A stretch of DNA of 64,000 nucleotides from Streptomyces sp. DHE7-1 (GTDB lineage: Bacteria > Actinomycetota > Actinomycetes > Streptomycetales > Streptomycetaceae): positions 5,672,001-5,736,000 of the forward strand of contig JACJDG010000003.1 of NCBI GenBank assembly GCA_016432725.1, given 5' to 3'. Position numbers and translations under genes: made by a program. Under the pieces are notes generated by a model. The model was given only the letters and a program-made list of their open reading frames with translations, was not told the DNA's origin and ran no database searches. Numbering within the stretch: position 1 is the first letter of the stretch; each line of letters begins with the position of its first letter. This document shows positions 49,454 to 64,000 of the stretch, in pieces.

Positions 49454-52152
49454 CATGCCTCCTGGTGGGGCTCCGGGACTCGCATCGCCAGAATCGCCAT
49501 GTCGTCGGACGGGGCGTCCGAGGCGAAGCGTTCCACCGCGCGCATGATGCGAGCGGCCACCGCGCCCGCCGTGAGGCCCGTGCACGTGGTGAGGACGTCG
49601 GCGAGGCCGTCGTCGCCCAGCATGCGGGTGCCCTCCCGGCGTTCGGTGACTCCGTCCGTGACGCAGAGCAGGACGTCGCCGGGGTCGAGCGTGACCGTCT
49701 CCTCGTACAGCTCCAGGTCCTCGATGACGCCGAGCAGCGGCTGGGGTTCGGCGAACGGGACGACCCTGCCGTCCTGGCGCAGGCGCAGCGGGAGCGGATG
49801 GCCGGCGCAGACCACCTTCAACTCGGCGCTGCCGTCCTCCTGCGGCCGCATCTCGCCGTAGAGCAGCGTCAGGAAGCGGCTGCGGTCGCCCTCGTCGAGG
49901 ATGGCCGAGTTGAGCCGCTCCAGCACCGCCGGTCCGGAGAGGCCCTCCCGGGCCAGCAGGCGCAGCGCGTGCCGGGCGAGGCCGGTGACCGCGGCCGCGT
50001 TCGGGCCCGTGCCGCAGACGTCGCCGATGGCGAAGCCGTAGGCGCCGTTGCCGATGGGGAAGAGGTCGTAGAAGTCGCCGCCGACCTCGTTGCCCTCGCC
50101 TGCCGCGCGGTAGATGACCTCCACCTCGACGCCGTCGATGTGCGGCAGGCCGGGCGGGAGCAGGCTGCGCTGGAGGGACTGGCTGATGGCCGTGCGCTCC
50201 GAGTACAGACGGGCGTTGTCCAGGGCGAGCGCGGCCCGGCGGGACAAGTCCTCGGCCAGTTCCAGGATTTCCTGGCGGAAGTGCTCGTCGGTCGGCTTGC
50301 CGAGGGTCAGCATGCCGATGACGCGGTTGCGGGCGACCAGCGGCAGGACGACCGTCTCGCCGCCCACCGCGGAAGCGGTCGCCAGGGTGGGGCCGATGCC
50401 CGAGGCGATCTGGTGCGTGGGGCCGCCGGACAGTCCGAGGCTGCGCATGGAACTGCGCAGGGCCGCCTGGTGGGCGACTTCGCCGGGCGCGGACCAGATC
50501 CGGGCGCCGGGCGTCGGCACCGGGTCCGGTGCCGGGACCTTCGACAGCAGCGACTTGATGCCGTCGATGAGGTCCTCGTCCTCGTGCAGCACGTACGACA
50601 GGTACGGCTCCGAGGCCTGGTCGGCGATCGTGTAGACCGCGCACCAGGTCGCGAGCGTCGGTACCGTCATCTGTGCCATCAGGGCCAGGGTCTGGTCGCG
50701 GTCCAGGGTGCCGGCCAGCAGGTCGGAGGCCTCGACCAGGAAGCTGAGCGAGCCGCGGCGCAGCCGCTCCAGTTCGCCGAGCCGGGCCGACTCGACGGCC
50801 AGCGCGATGCGGTCGGCGGCGAACTGCAGGCGCAGTGCCTCCTCGTTCGAGTACCGGCCGGGAGCCTCGGCGGCGACACCGAGGGAGCCCGTCAGCCGGC
50901 CCTCGACCTTGAGCGGGACCGTGACCACCGAGCGCATGCCGGTGCCGGACAGCAGTGGCACGGCTCCGGGGACGGCGGTGAGGTCGTCGTGGACGGCGGG
51001 CATGCGCGCGGAGCCGTAGCGGCCGGGACCGGCCTCGACGGGCACGCGGGCGAAGCGCTGGCGGGCGGAGGGCAGTCCGGTGGAGGCGCGGACCTCGAGT
51101 TCGGTCTCGTCGTCGGTCGCGAGCAGCAGGAACGCCGAGTCGCCGTCGAGCATGTCGCGGGCGCGCTCCACGGTGCGCTGGAGCAGGCCGTCCAGGTCGT
51201 CGGGGGCGGGGGAGCCGATGAAGACCTCGAACGGGTCGGTGCTCTGCCCGTCGGAGGAGGACGTCTGGTCGGTGGCCGGGCCGCGCAGCGGGGTCTGCAG
51301 GACGGCGCGCTCGTGATCGCGCACCAGGAGGCACACGGTGGACGGCTCGCCGCCGGTGTCGCGGACCCGCAGGTGGGAGGCGTACACCGGGGCGACCCTG
51401 CCGTCGGCGCGGCGGATGCCGTAGCTGCCCTCCCAGCGGGAGAGCCGCAGGGCCTCGGCGATGCCGGTGCCGGTGCCCGGGGTGTGCGGCCAGGCCGCGA
51501 GGTCGGTCAGGGGCTTGCCGACGACCTCGCTCGCCGCGTGGCCGAACAGTTCCTCCGCGTCCTCGTTCCAGGCGCTGATGGAGCCCTTGCGGTCGACCTG
51601 GAGGACCGCGACGCGGATGCGGCCGTCCGCCAGCGGAAGCAGGTCGGCGGGGATCGAGGGGCCGGCGGCGCGGGTGCCGACCGGGCGCTCGGGCAGGTCG
51701 AGCTGGAACCAGACGTTCTTGTGGGTGGGCGTGTAGTCCACGCCCCAGCGGGCCGCCAGGGCCGCGCAGAGCTGCAGGCCACGGCCGCCCTCGCGGTCCG
51801 GGTTGCTCATCGCGGCGTGGGCGCTCTGCACGGGCAGCTCGCGCTCGGGATAGCGGTCGGAGACCTCGATGCGCACGCCGTCCTCGGTGCGCAGGCACAG
51901 CACCTCCGCGTGCGTACCGGCGTGCACCACCGCGTTCGTCACGAGTTCGCTGGTGAGAACCACCGCGTCGTCGATGATGTCGGCGAAACCCCAGCCCTGG
52001 AGGGTGTCGCGGACGAAGGACCGGGCGGTCGCCACCGATCGTCCGACGGGCTCGAAGCTGGCGGCCGCACGCGCGGTGATCACAAAACTCCTCGGCCTGT
52101 TGTCGGCGGACAGGGCTGCGGGGCCGGCCGGCTCGCGCCGCTGCTGCGGCAT
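49453..52152 (-). CDS. Multidomain SpoIIE/PP2C-type phosphatase with HATPase, PAS and GAF domains
   Basis: 899 residues from the ATG at 52152. Order: RsbW-like HATPase (ELVTNAVVHAGTH, GGRGLQLCAALAARWGV; about 30-160), PAS (VDRKGSISAWNEDAEELFG; 175-290), two GAF domains (about 330-490 and 520-660) and a PP2C domain (GNEVGGDFYDLF, GDVCGTGPNAAAVT, LCVTDGVTE, SDDMAILAMRV). Such proteins act on anti-anti-sigma factors and can combine kinase and phosphatase halves. The true start may be the ATG at 52211 (MTTGLIPGG), which needs one more base in the G/C runs at 52178-52191 to be in frame. Divergent from osaA. Confidence 0.9.
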   Translation of the reverse strand: MPQQRREPAGPAALSADNRPRSFVITARAAASFEPVGRSVATARSFVRDTLQGWGFADIIDDAVVLTSELVTNAVVHAGTHAEVLCLRTEDGVRIEVSDRYPERELPVQSAHAAMSNPDREGGRGLQLCAALAARWGVDYTPTHKNVWFQLDLPERPVGTRAAGPSIPADLLPLADGRIRVAVLQVDRKGSISAWNEDAEELFGHAASEVVGKPLTDLAAWPHTPGTGTGIAEALRLSRWEGSYGIRRADGRVAPVYASHLRVRDTGGEPSTVCLLVRDHERAVLQTPLRGPATDQTSSSDGQSTDPFEVFIGSPAPDDLDGLLQRTVERARDMLDGDSAFLLLATDDETELEVRASTGLPSARQRFARVPVEAGPGRYGSARMPAVHDDLTAVPGAVPLLSGTGMRSVVTVPLKVEGRLTGSLGVAAEAPGRYSNEEALRLQFAADRIALAVESARLGELERLRRGSLSFLVEASDLLAGTLDRDQTLALMAQMTVPTLATWCAVYTIADQASEPYLSYVLHEDEDLIDGIKSLLSKVPAPDPVPTPGARIWSAPGEVAHQAALRSSMRSLGLSGGPTHQIASGIGPTLATASAVGGETVVLPLVARNRVIGMLTLGKPTDEHFRQEILELAEDLSRRAALALDNARLYSERTAISQSLQRSLLPPGLPHIDGVEVEVIYRAAGEGNEVGGDFYDLFPIGNGAYGFAIGDVCGTGPNAAAVTGLARHALRLLAREGLSGPAVLERLNSAILDEGDRSRFLTLLYGEMRPQEDGSAELKVVCAGHPLPLRLRQDGRVVPFAEPQPLLGVIEDLELYEETVTLDPGDVLLCVTDGVTERREGTRMLGDDGLADVLTTCTGLTAGAVAARIMRAVERFASDAPSDDMAILAMRVPEPHQEA

Positions 52153-52624
52153 CAGCTCGCCCGTCGGCCGTGGCTCCGGGGGTTGTCCCCCGGGATCAGT
52201 CCGGTGGTCATGTTCTGCGGCCGCCCCTCCGATGCCCGCTCGTTCTGGTGCCACCGCCCAGGCCGGACGGACCGGTGCGGCTGGACAGCCGCATGCAAGG
52301 TTACTTACCTTCGCCGTCCGAGCGGATGCCGGTCGCCGTTGTTTAACCCCCCAGGGTGTGTGCGGACGATGTGCGAAGCTGCCGAACTGTTATGGCCTGG
52401 TTCGGCCGGGGTGAAACACTGGGCAAGCTTCTGATGAAGGTCCGGTCAGTTCGAGTGTGTTCCGTGCATGGCGGGCAGCAGCCCCTGGTGTGTCCGGAAC
52501 TCATCTGGCAGAAATACCGAGCGGTAACGGGTACGCGGAAGCAAGCCGGTGTGCCCGGAAGCGGCACACCGGGCCGATGTGGCCGAGCACGGCAGTAACG
52601 GTCTACCCCTTCGGGAGGGACACA
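52153..52624. other. Divergent intergenic region, phosphatase/osaA
   Basis: 472 bases. The first 60 may be coding if the phosphatase starts at 52211. The rest holds no convincing gene. A short inverted element AAGGTTACTTACCTT lies near 52297. The osaA RBS (GGGAGGGACACA) is at the right end. I could not identify clear -35/-10 pairs for either gene. Confidence 0.6.
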
Positions 52625-58080
<5,456 letters not shown>

Positions 58081-58364
58081 CGGGCCCGTGGCATCGGATG
58101 TGAAACTGGCGGGAACCTTGGGTGTGCACGGGGAGTTGTCGGAGTGCGGGGGCCGGGCCGTGTGCCGGGTCGTGTGGGAATCCCGGATTCCGGGAACTCT
58201 CAGGTCACTCGCGGCGTTTCCGTTGAGTGCACAGTGACATCGCGGTGACAGGGTGTGGCGACGGTCAGGGTGCGGCTACGATGACCGGCACAAGGACGGG
58301 CGGCGAAACGGAGTCGTCCCCTGGGGCGGCGCCCGGTGTACCGCCGGGGCGAGGAGGGCGGGCC

Positions 58365-59045
58365 ATGGTGCAGAAGGCCAAGATCCTCCTGGTCGATGAC
58401 CGGCCGGAGAATCTGCTGGCGCTGGAGGCCATCCTCTCTGCGCTCGATCAGACACTGGTGCGGGCATCGTCCGGGGAGGAAGCGCTCAAGGCACTGCTCA
58501 CGGACGATTTCGCGGTCATTCTGCTGGACGTCCAGATGCCGGGCATGGACGGATTCGAGACCGCCGCGCACATCAAGCGACGCGAGCGGACCCGGGACAT
58601 CCCGATCATCTTCCTCACCGCGATCAACCACGGCCCGCACCACACCTTCAGGGGCTACGCGGCCGGCGCGGTGGACTACATCTCCAAGCCGTTCGACCCG
58701 TGGGTGCTGCGGGCGAAGGTCTCCGTGTTCGTCGAGCTGTACATGAAGAACTGCCAGCTGCGGGAGCAGGCGGCGCTGCTGCGGCTGCAGTTGGAGGGCG
58801 GCGGCAAGAGCGCGGTCGGCGGCAAGGAGTCCGCGGGGCTGCTCGCCGAGCTGTCCGCGCGCCTGGCGGCCGTCGAGGAGCAGGCCGAGGCGCTGTCGAA
58901 GCAGCTGGACGACGAGTCCGCGGACGCCGCCGCGGTGGCCACGGCCGCCCATCTGGAGCGGAAACTGACGGGACTGCGGCGGGCGCTGGACGCCCTGGAG
59001 CCGGGCACGGGTGCCGGCAGCCAGTCGGTGCCGACGCAGAACTGA
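58365..59045 (+). CDS. osaB: Response regulator with coiled-coil output, OsaB-like
   Basis: 226 residues. Receiver domain with acidic pair Asp11/Asp12, phosphoacceptor Asp55 (ILLDVQMPGMDG) and Lys in YISKPFD. There is no DNA-binding domain. The C-terminal 90 residues are coiled-coil-like (LREQAALLRLQLEGGG, LLAELSARLAAVEEQAEAL, HLERKLTGLRRALDALEPG). RBS GAGGAGGG. It follows osaA by 285 bases. In S. coelicolor OsaB is needed for adaptation to high osmolarity; the output mechanism without a DNA-binding domain is presumably protein-protein. ftsK starts 124 bases downstream. Confidence 0.92.
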   Translation: MVQKAKILLVDDRPENLLALEAILSALDQTLVRASSGEEALKALLTDDFAVILLDVQMPGMDGFETAAHIKRRERTRDIPIIFLTAINHGPHHTFRGYAAGAVDYISKPFDPWVLRAKVSVFVELYMKNCQLREQAALLRLQLEGGGKSAVGGKESAGLLAELSARLAAVEEQAEALSKQLDDESADAAAVATAAHLERKLTGLRRALDALEPGTGAGSQSVPTQN

Positions 59046-59169
59046 CGTCCGCCGGGAAGGCAGTTGCCCATGAGCGTGCGTCAGTTCCGCGCCTCGGCAG
59101 GGGCGACACGAACGGGTGAAGCAGTGGGCACACGTGTCCGCTGTCGTCTCCCCCGGTAATCTCACACCC

Positions 59170-61908
59170 ATGGCCTCACGTCCCTCCGCAGCCAAGAAGC
59201 CGCCCACCAAGAAGGCGGCCGCTCCCGCTAAGGCTGCGGTGAGGAAGGCCGCCGCCAAGAAGGTCCCGGCCAAGAAGGCGCCGGCCAGGAGGGTCCCGGC
59301 GAAGAAGGCCGTGCCGCCCAGGCCGGCCCCGAGCCCCACGGGGGGCGTGTACCGGCTCGTGCGCGCCCTCTGGCTCGGCCTGGCGCACGCCGTCGGCGCC
59401 GTCTTCCGCGGCATAGGGCAGGGTGCGAAGAACCTCGACCCGGCCCATCGCAAGGACGGCGTCGCGCTGCTGCTCTTCGGGCTCGCCCTGATCGTCGCCG
59501 CCGGTACCTGGGCCGATCTGCGCGGCCCCGTCGGCGACCTGGTGGAGATCCTGGTCACCGGCGCCTTCGGGCGGCTCGATCTGCTGGCGCCGATACTGCT
59601 CGCGGTGATCGCCGTCCGCTTCATGCGGCACCCGGAGCAGCCGGAGGCCAACGGGCGGATCGTGATCGGTCTGTCCGCCCTGGTCATCGGCGTCCTCGGG
59701 CAGGTGCACATCGCCTGCGGCGCGCCCGCTCGCAGCTCCGGCATGCAGGCCATAAGGGACGCCGGCGGCCTCATCGGCTGGGCGGCGGCGACCCCGCTGA
59801 CGTACACCATGACCGAGGTGCTCGCCGTACCGCTGCTGGTGCTGCTGACGGTCTTCGGGCTGCTCGTGGTGACCGCCACGCCGGTCAACGCCATCCCGCA
59901 GCGCCTGCGCGCGCTCGGCGTGCGCCTCGGCCTGCTGTCCGACCCGCAGGAGTTCGAGGCCGCCGGCGACGACGAGCGGTACGACGAACAGTGGCGTGAG
60001 GCGCTGCCCGCGCGCCCCCGCGGGCGCCGGAGCGCCTCGCAGGCGTACGACCCGGACGGAGCCGAGGAGGACGCGCTGGCGCACCGCCGCGGACGTCCGA
60101 GGCGCTCCGCGGTGCCGCAGCCCGACCCGCGGCGCCGGATGGACGCGGTGGACGTCGCGTCGGCCGCCGCGGCCGCGCTCGACGGGGCCGTCGCGCACGG
60201 CATGCCGCCCTCCCGAGTCGTCGCCGACCTCACCCAGGGCGTGAGCGTGGGCGAGCGCGAGGACACCACCCCGGTGCCGGCCGCGGTGCCACCGCCGGAT
60301 CCGGTGCCGGTCCCGGCCGCGCGCCCCAGGCAGGAGCGGCCGTCCACCGGTGGCGTCCCCGACCTGACCAAGAAGGCCCCCGACGAGCCCCGCGACCTGC
60401 CCGCGCGCGCGGAGCAGCTCCAGCTCTCCGGCGACATCACCTATGCGCTGCCGTCGCTCGACCTGCTCACCCGGGGCGGTCCCGGCAAGGCGCGCAGCGC
60501 GGCCAACGACGCGGTCGTCGCCTCGCTCACCCAGGTCTTCACCGAGTTCAAGGTCGACGCGGCCGTCACCGGGTTCACCCGGGGCCCGACGGTCACCCGC
60601 TACGAGGTCGAGCTCGGCCCCGCCGTGAAGGTCGAGCGGATCACCGCGCTGACGAAGAACATCGCGTACGCCGTGGCCAGCCCCGACGTGCGGATCATCA
60701 GTCCCATCCCCGGCAAGTCGGCGGTCGGCATCGAGATCCCGAACACCGACCGGGAGATGGTCAACCTCGGTGACGTGCTGCGCCTCGCGGAGTCCGCCGA
60801 GGACGACGACCCGATGCTGGTCGCCTTCGGCAAGGACGTCGAGGGCGGGTACGTGATGCACTCGCTGGCGAAGATGCCGCACATGCTGGTCGCGGGCGCC
60901 ACCGGCTCCGGCAAGTCGTCCTGCATCAACTGCCTGATCACCTCGATCATGATGCGGGCGACCCCGGAGGACGTCCGGATGATCCTCGTCGACCCCAAGC
61001 GCGTGGAGCTGACCGCCTACGAGGGCATCCCGCACCTGATCACGCCGATCATCACGAACCCCAAGCGGGCCGCCGAGGCCCTGCAGTGGGTGGTGCGCGA
61101 GATGGACCTGCGCTACGACGACCTCGCCGCCTACGGCTACCGGCACATCGACGACTTCAACCGCGCCGTCCGCGAGGGCAAGGTCAAGCCGCCGGAGGGC
61201 AGCGAGCGCGAGCTCCAGCCGTACCCGTACCTGCTGGTGATCGTGGACGAGCTGGCCGACCTCATGATGGTCGCCCCGCGGGACGTCGAGGACGCCATCG
61301 TGCGCATCACGCAGCTCGCGCGCGCGGCCGGCATCCACCTGGTGCTCGCCACCCAGCGTCCGTCGGTCGACGTGGTCACCGGCCTGATCAAGGCGAACGT
61401 GCCCTCCCGGCTGGCGTTCGCCACCTCCTCGCTCGCCGACTCCCGGGTCATCCTCGACCAGCCCGGCGCCGAGAAACTGATCGGCAAGGGCGACGGCCTC
61501 TTCCTGCCGATGGGCGCGAACAAGCCCACGCGAATGCAGGGCGCGTTCGTGACCGAGGCCGAGGTCGCGCTCGTCGTGCAGCACTGCAAGGACCAGATGG
61601 CGCCCGTCTTCCGCGACGACGTCACCGTGGGCTCCAAGCAGAAGAAGGAGATCGACGAGGACATCGGCGACGACCTCGACCTGCTGTGCCAGGCGGCCGA
61701 GCTGGTCGTCTCCACCCAGTTCGGGTCGACGTCCATGCTGCAGCGCAAGCTCCGGGTCGGCTTCGCCAAGGCGGGGCGGCTCATGGACCTGATGGAGTCC
61801 CGCAACATCGTGGGACCGAGCGAGGGTTCGAAGGCGCGCGACGTTCTCGTGAAACCGGACGAGCTGGACGGCGTACTCGCGCTGATCCGTGGGGAGTCGG
61901 ACGGGTAG
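59170..61908 (+). CDS. ftsK: DNA translocase FtsK
   Basis: Septal DNA pump that clears chromosomes during division and sporulation. 912 residues. Lys/Ala/Pro-rich N-terminal tail (residues 1-60), four TM helices (about 95-265), a variable Arg/Pro/Asp linker, then the motor with Walker A GATGSGKS (576-583), Walker B (LLVIVDELADLMM) and LATQRPSVDVVTG. The C-terminal gamma domain (DLDLLCQAAELVVSTQFGSTSMLQRKLRVGF) binds KOPS sites. The ATG at 59170 begins the basic tail. A hairpin follows the stop. Confidence 0.97.
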   Translation: MASRPSAAKKPPTKKAAAPAKAAVRKAAAKKVPAKKAPARRVPAKKAVPPRPAPSPTGGVYRLVRALWLGLAHAVGAVFRGIGQGAKNLDPAHRKDGVALLLFGLALIVAAGTWADLRGPVGDLVEILVTGAFGRLDLLAPILLAVIAVRFMRHPEQPEANGRIVIGLSALVIGVLGQVHIACGAPARSSGMQAIRDAGGLIGWAAATPLTYTMTEVLAVPLLVLLTVFGLLVVTATPVNAIPQRLRALGVRLGLLSDPQEFEAAGDDERYDEQWREALPARPRGRRSASQAYDPDGAEEDALAHRRGRPRRSAVPQPDPRRRMDAVDVASAAAAALDGAVAHGMPPSRVVADLTQGVSVGEREDTTPVPAAVPPPDPVPVPAARPRQERPSTGGVPDLTKKAPDEPRDLPARAEQLQLSGDITYALPSLDLLTRGGPGKARSAANDAVVASLTQVFTEFKVDAAVTGFTRGPTVTRYEVELGPAVKVERITALTKNIAYAVASPDVRIISPIPGKSAVGIEIPNTDREMVNLGDVLRLAESAEDDDPMLVAFGKDVEGGYVMHSLAKMPHMLVAGATGSGKSSCINCLITSIMMRATPEDVRMILVDPKRVELTAYEGIPHLITPIITNPKRAAEALQWVVREMDLRYDDLAAYGYRHIDDFNRAVREGKVKPPEGSERELQPYPYLLVIVDELADLMMVAPRDVEDAIVRITQLARAAGIHLVLATQRPSVDVVTGLIKANVPSRLAFATSSLADSRVILDQPGAEKLIGKGDGLFLPMGANKPTRMQGAFVTEAEVALVVQHCKDQMAPVFRDDVTVGSKQKKEIDEDIGDDLDLLCQAAELVVSTQFGSTSMLQRKLRVGFAKAGRLMDLMESRNIVGPSEGSKARDVLVKPDELDGVLALIRGESDG

Positions 61909-61920
61909 AACGGCGGACCG

Positions 61921-61945
61921 CCCGGCGTGTCGGTGTTACGCCGGG
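61921..61945 (+). terminator. Hairpin after ftsK
   Basis: 8-bp perfect stem (CCCGGCGT / ACGCCGGG) with a 9-base loop, 13 bases after the ftsK stop. Moderate strength. Confidence 0.55.
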
Positions 61946-62185
61946 TGGCGGCAGCGCCGTGATCCACCCGTTAGGGAGCGGCGGGCAACCGTTTCCCCTC
62001 GCTGTACGTCAAGTTGAGCGAAAGGACCGGTACGGATCCCGTCCTGGGGTATGTGTCAGTCCCACCATCGGGTTGTCGGGCCATACCGATGGCGTACAAA
62101 CACCCCCGCCCGGTCGCCCCACCCTTTCGTACCCCCTAGACTGAACCTCCAGCACAGGTGGCTCACACGCTCGAAAGGCGCCCCC

Positions 62186-63028
62186 GTGTCCATCGGCAAC
62201 TCCCCTGAAGACGAGCGTCCGTTCCACGACGTGTCCGAGGAAGCCCGTCCCTCCGTCGGCCGTGCCCTGCGGCAGGCGCGCATCGCGGCCGGCCTCACGG
62301 TCGACGACGTCAGCAGCGCCACCCGTGTCCGAATCGCCATCGTGCACGCCATCGAGGCGGACGACTTCGCCCCGTGTGGCGGCGACGTGTACGCGCGCGG
62401 GCACATCCGCACGCTGGCCAGGGCCGTGCGTCTCGACCCCGCCCCGCTGATCGCGCAGTACGACGCCGAGCACGGCGGGCGGCCCGCGCCCACCCCGGCC
62501 GCGCCGATGTTCGAGGCGGAACGTATCCGCCCCGAGCGCCGGGGACCCAACTGGACCGCGGCGATGGTCGCCGCGATCGTCGCCGTCGTCGGTTTCGTCG
62601 GGTTCACCGCCTTCAAGGGCGGCGACGGCGGCAACGACGCCAAGTCGCAGGTCGCCGAGGGCGCCTCGGCCAAGCCCAGCAAGTCGTCCTCACCCACCAC
62701 CAAGAAGGACAAGCCCGCCGCGCCGTCGTCGGAGCCGTCCGACAGCGCCATCGCCGCCGCGCCGCAGGACAAGGTCACCGTCCAGGTCAGCGCGCCGAAC
62801 GGGCGCAGCTGGATCTCCGCCAAGGACCACAACGGCCGGATGCTCTTCGACGGGCTGCTGAAGAAGGGCGAGTCCAAGACCTTCCAGGACAGCTCCAAGA
62901 TCAACCTGATCCTCGGTGACGCCGGCGCGATCGAGCTGTACGTCAACGGAAAGAAGATCGAGGACGACTTCCGGCCCGGCGCCGTGGAGCGTCTGACCTA
63001 CACGAAGGGCGACCCCGAGGCCGGATAG
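62186..63028 (+). CDS. RodZ-like membrane HTH protein (HTH_25/DUF4115)
   Basis: 280 residues from the GTG at 62186 (RBS GAAAGG). N-terminal helix-turn-helix (GRALRQARIAAGLTVDDVSSATRVRIAIVHAIE; about 24-85), one TM helix (MVAAIVAVVGFVGFTAF, about 128-146), a Lys/Ser/Pro-rich linker and a C-terminal beta domain (VTVQVSAPNGRSWISAKDHNG, INLILGDAGAIELYVNG) of the DUF4115 type. This is the RodZ architecture; in rods RodZ links MreB to the wall machinery. It has its own upstream gap and a terminator. Confidence 0.88.
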   Translation: MSIGNSPEDERPFHDVSEEARPSVGRALRQARIAAGLTVDDVSSATRVRIAIVHAIEADDFAPCGGDVYARGHIRTLARAVRLDPAPLIAQYDAEHGGRPAPTPAAPMFEAERIRPERRGPNWTAAMVAAIVAVVGFVGFTAFKGGDGGNDAKSQVAEGASAKPSKSSSPTTKKDKPAAPSSEPSDSAIAAAPQDKVTVQVSAPNGRSWISAKDHNGRMLFDGLLKKGESKTFQDSSKINLILGDAGAIELYVNGKKIEDDFRPGAVERLTYTKGDPEAG

Positions 63029-63050
63029 GCGCGGACGGGACGCGGGTGTG

Positions 63051-63080
63051 ACGGGGTTGGCCAAGATCGGCCAACCCCGT
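63051..63080 (+). terminator. Terminator after the RodZ-like gene
   Basis: Perfect 12-bp stem (ACGGGGTTGGCC / GGCCAACCCCGT) with loop AAGATC, 40 bases before rimO. Confidence 0.9.
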
Positions 63081-63119
63081 CGACGTGGGGTGTCAGCCAG
63101 ACAAAGTAGTCTTGAGCCC

Positions 63120-64000
63120 ATGCCTGAACGCCGTACCGTCGCACTTGTCACTCTTGGCTGCGCCCGCAACGAGGTGGACTCGGAGGAGCTCGCAGGCCGT
63201 TTGGAGGCGGACGGCTGGCAGCTCGTCGAGGACGCCGCGGACGCCGATGTCGCCGTGGTCAACACCTGTGGTTTCGTCGAGGCCGCCAAGAAGGACTCCG
63301 TCGATGCCCTCCTGGAGGCCAACGACCTCAAGGACCATGGCAGAACCCAGGCCGTGGTGGCGGTGGGCTGCATGGCCGAGCGGTACGGCAACGAACTGGC
63401 CGCGGCGCTGCCCGAGGCCGACGGCGTGCTCGGCTTCGACGACTACGCCGACATCTCCGACCGCCTGCAGACCATCCTCTCCGGCGGCATCCACGCCGCG
63501 CACACCCCGCGCGACCGCCGCAAGCTGCTGCCGATCAGCCCCGCCGAGCGGCAGGATTCCGCCGCCGCCGTGGCGCTGCCCGGCCACGGCCCGACCGACC
63601 TCCCGGAGGGCGTCGCGCCCGCCTCCGGCCCGCGCGCGCCCCTGCGTCGCCGTCTGGACGGCTCGCCGGTGGCCTCGGTCAAGCTCGCCTCCGGCTGCGA
63701 CCGGCGCTGCTCCTTCTGCGCCATCCCCTCCTTCCGCGGCTCCTTCATCTCCCGCCGCCCGAGCGACGTGCTGAACGAGACCCGCTGGCTGGCCGAGCAG
63801 GGGGTGAAGGAGATCATGCTGGTCTCCGAGAACAACACCTCCTACGGCAAGGACCTGGGCGACATCCGCCTGCTGGAGTCCCTGCTGCCCGAGCTGGCGG
63901 AGGTCGACGGCCTCGAGCGGGTGCGCGTGAGCTACCTGCAGCCGGCCGAGATGCGTCCCGGCCTGATCGACGTCCTGACCTCCACCCCGAAGGTCGTCCC
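63120..64000 (+). CDS. rimO: Ribosomal protein S12 methylthiotransferase RimO (partial, runs off the end)
   Basis: Radical SAM enzyme that adds a methylthio group to an Asp of ribosomal protein S12. 293 residues are visible. N-terminal UPF0004 domain with three Cys for the auxiliary cluster (LVTLGCARNEVDSE, VVNTCGFVEAA, AVGCMAERY), a Pro/Gly-rich insert of about 45 residues, then the radical SAM core with CDRRCSFC for the main cluster and FRGSFISRRP. The TRAM domain lies beyond the window. ATG at 63120; the frame is open to 64000. Confidence 0.97.
   Translation, partial: MPERRTVALVTLGCARNEVDSEELAGRLEADGWQLVEDAADADVAVVNTCGFVEAAKKDSVDALLEANDLKDHGRTQAVVAVGCMAERYGNELAAALPEADGVLGFDDYADISDRLQTILSGGIHAAHTPRDRRKLLPISPAERQDSAAAVALPGHGPTDLPEGVAPASGPRAPLRRRLDGSPVASVKLASGCDRRCSFCAIPSFRGSFISRRPSDVLNETRWLAEQGVKEIMLVSENNTSYGKDLGDIRLLESLLPELAEVDGLERVRVSYLQPAEMRPGLIDVLTSTPKVV

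Noticed and set aside
59176..61584. 802-codon minus-strand open frame opposite ftsK
   Set aside because: His/Arg/Gly/Val-rich antisense shadow; ftsK on the plus strand has all expected motifs.

Overview
The window is chromosomal DNA of a Streptomyces. The base composition is very GC-rich, the 16S/23S/5S genes are of the Streptomyces type, and the gene order matches, from memory, one conserved block of the S. coelicolor chromosome: an ESX/type VII secretion locus, then rpsO, pnp, an M16 protease, dapB, thyX, dapA, RNase J, an rRNA operon, osaA, osaB, ftsK, a RodZ-like gene and rimO.

Region 1 (1-31.9 kb) is a complete ESX locus. Core membrane parts are eccE (-), eccB (+), eccC (-) and eccD (+). 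There are two membrane-anchored subtilisin (mycosin) genes. The WXG100 pair esxB/esxA (16.4-17.1 kb) is transcribed with the second mycosin and a large Gly/Pro-rich protein. Downstream come a degenerate pseudokinase and two receptor-type Ser/Thr kinases with beta-propeller sensor regions. Interleaved on the minus strand are three modular cassettes (5.7-8.1, 8.8-12.2 and 22.5-25.9 kb). Each has a small helical protein with an MRLN-x-[LV]-P-x-D-[PS]-GG motif, then a large protein with an N-terminal WXG-like domain. In two of them a lipoprotein gene follows immediately. The layout resembles the partner/effector/immunity arrangement of LXG-type secreted toxins and is the main candidate for something undescribed; this is inference.

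Region 2 (32-42.9 kb) is housekeeping: DUF397 protein, rpsO, pnp, M16 protease, dapB, small membrane proteins, thyX, dapA and RNase J. It joins RNA decay (PNPase, RNase J), lysine/diaminopimelate synthesis (DapA, DapB) and thymidylate synthesis (ThyX).

Region 3 (42.9-49.4 kb) is an rRNA operon (16S-23S-5S, no tRNA in the spacer) ending at a strong UUCG hairpin terminator. A shortened DegT-type aminotransferase gene and tRNA-Thr(GGT) follow.

Region 4 (49.4-64 kb) holds a multidomain SpoIIE-type phosphatase, divergent from the giant HAMP-repeat hybrid histidine kinase osaA and its response regulator osaB, then ftsK, a RodZ-like membrane HTH protein and the start of rimO, which runs off the end.

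At least 17 single-base deletions interrupt otherwise intact genes, including genes expected to be essential (rpsO, dapA, pnp). Most lie in short G or C runs, and adding back one base per site restores full-length proteins. I read these as sequence errors and annotate the genes as continuous, naming each site.
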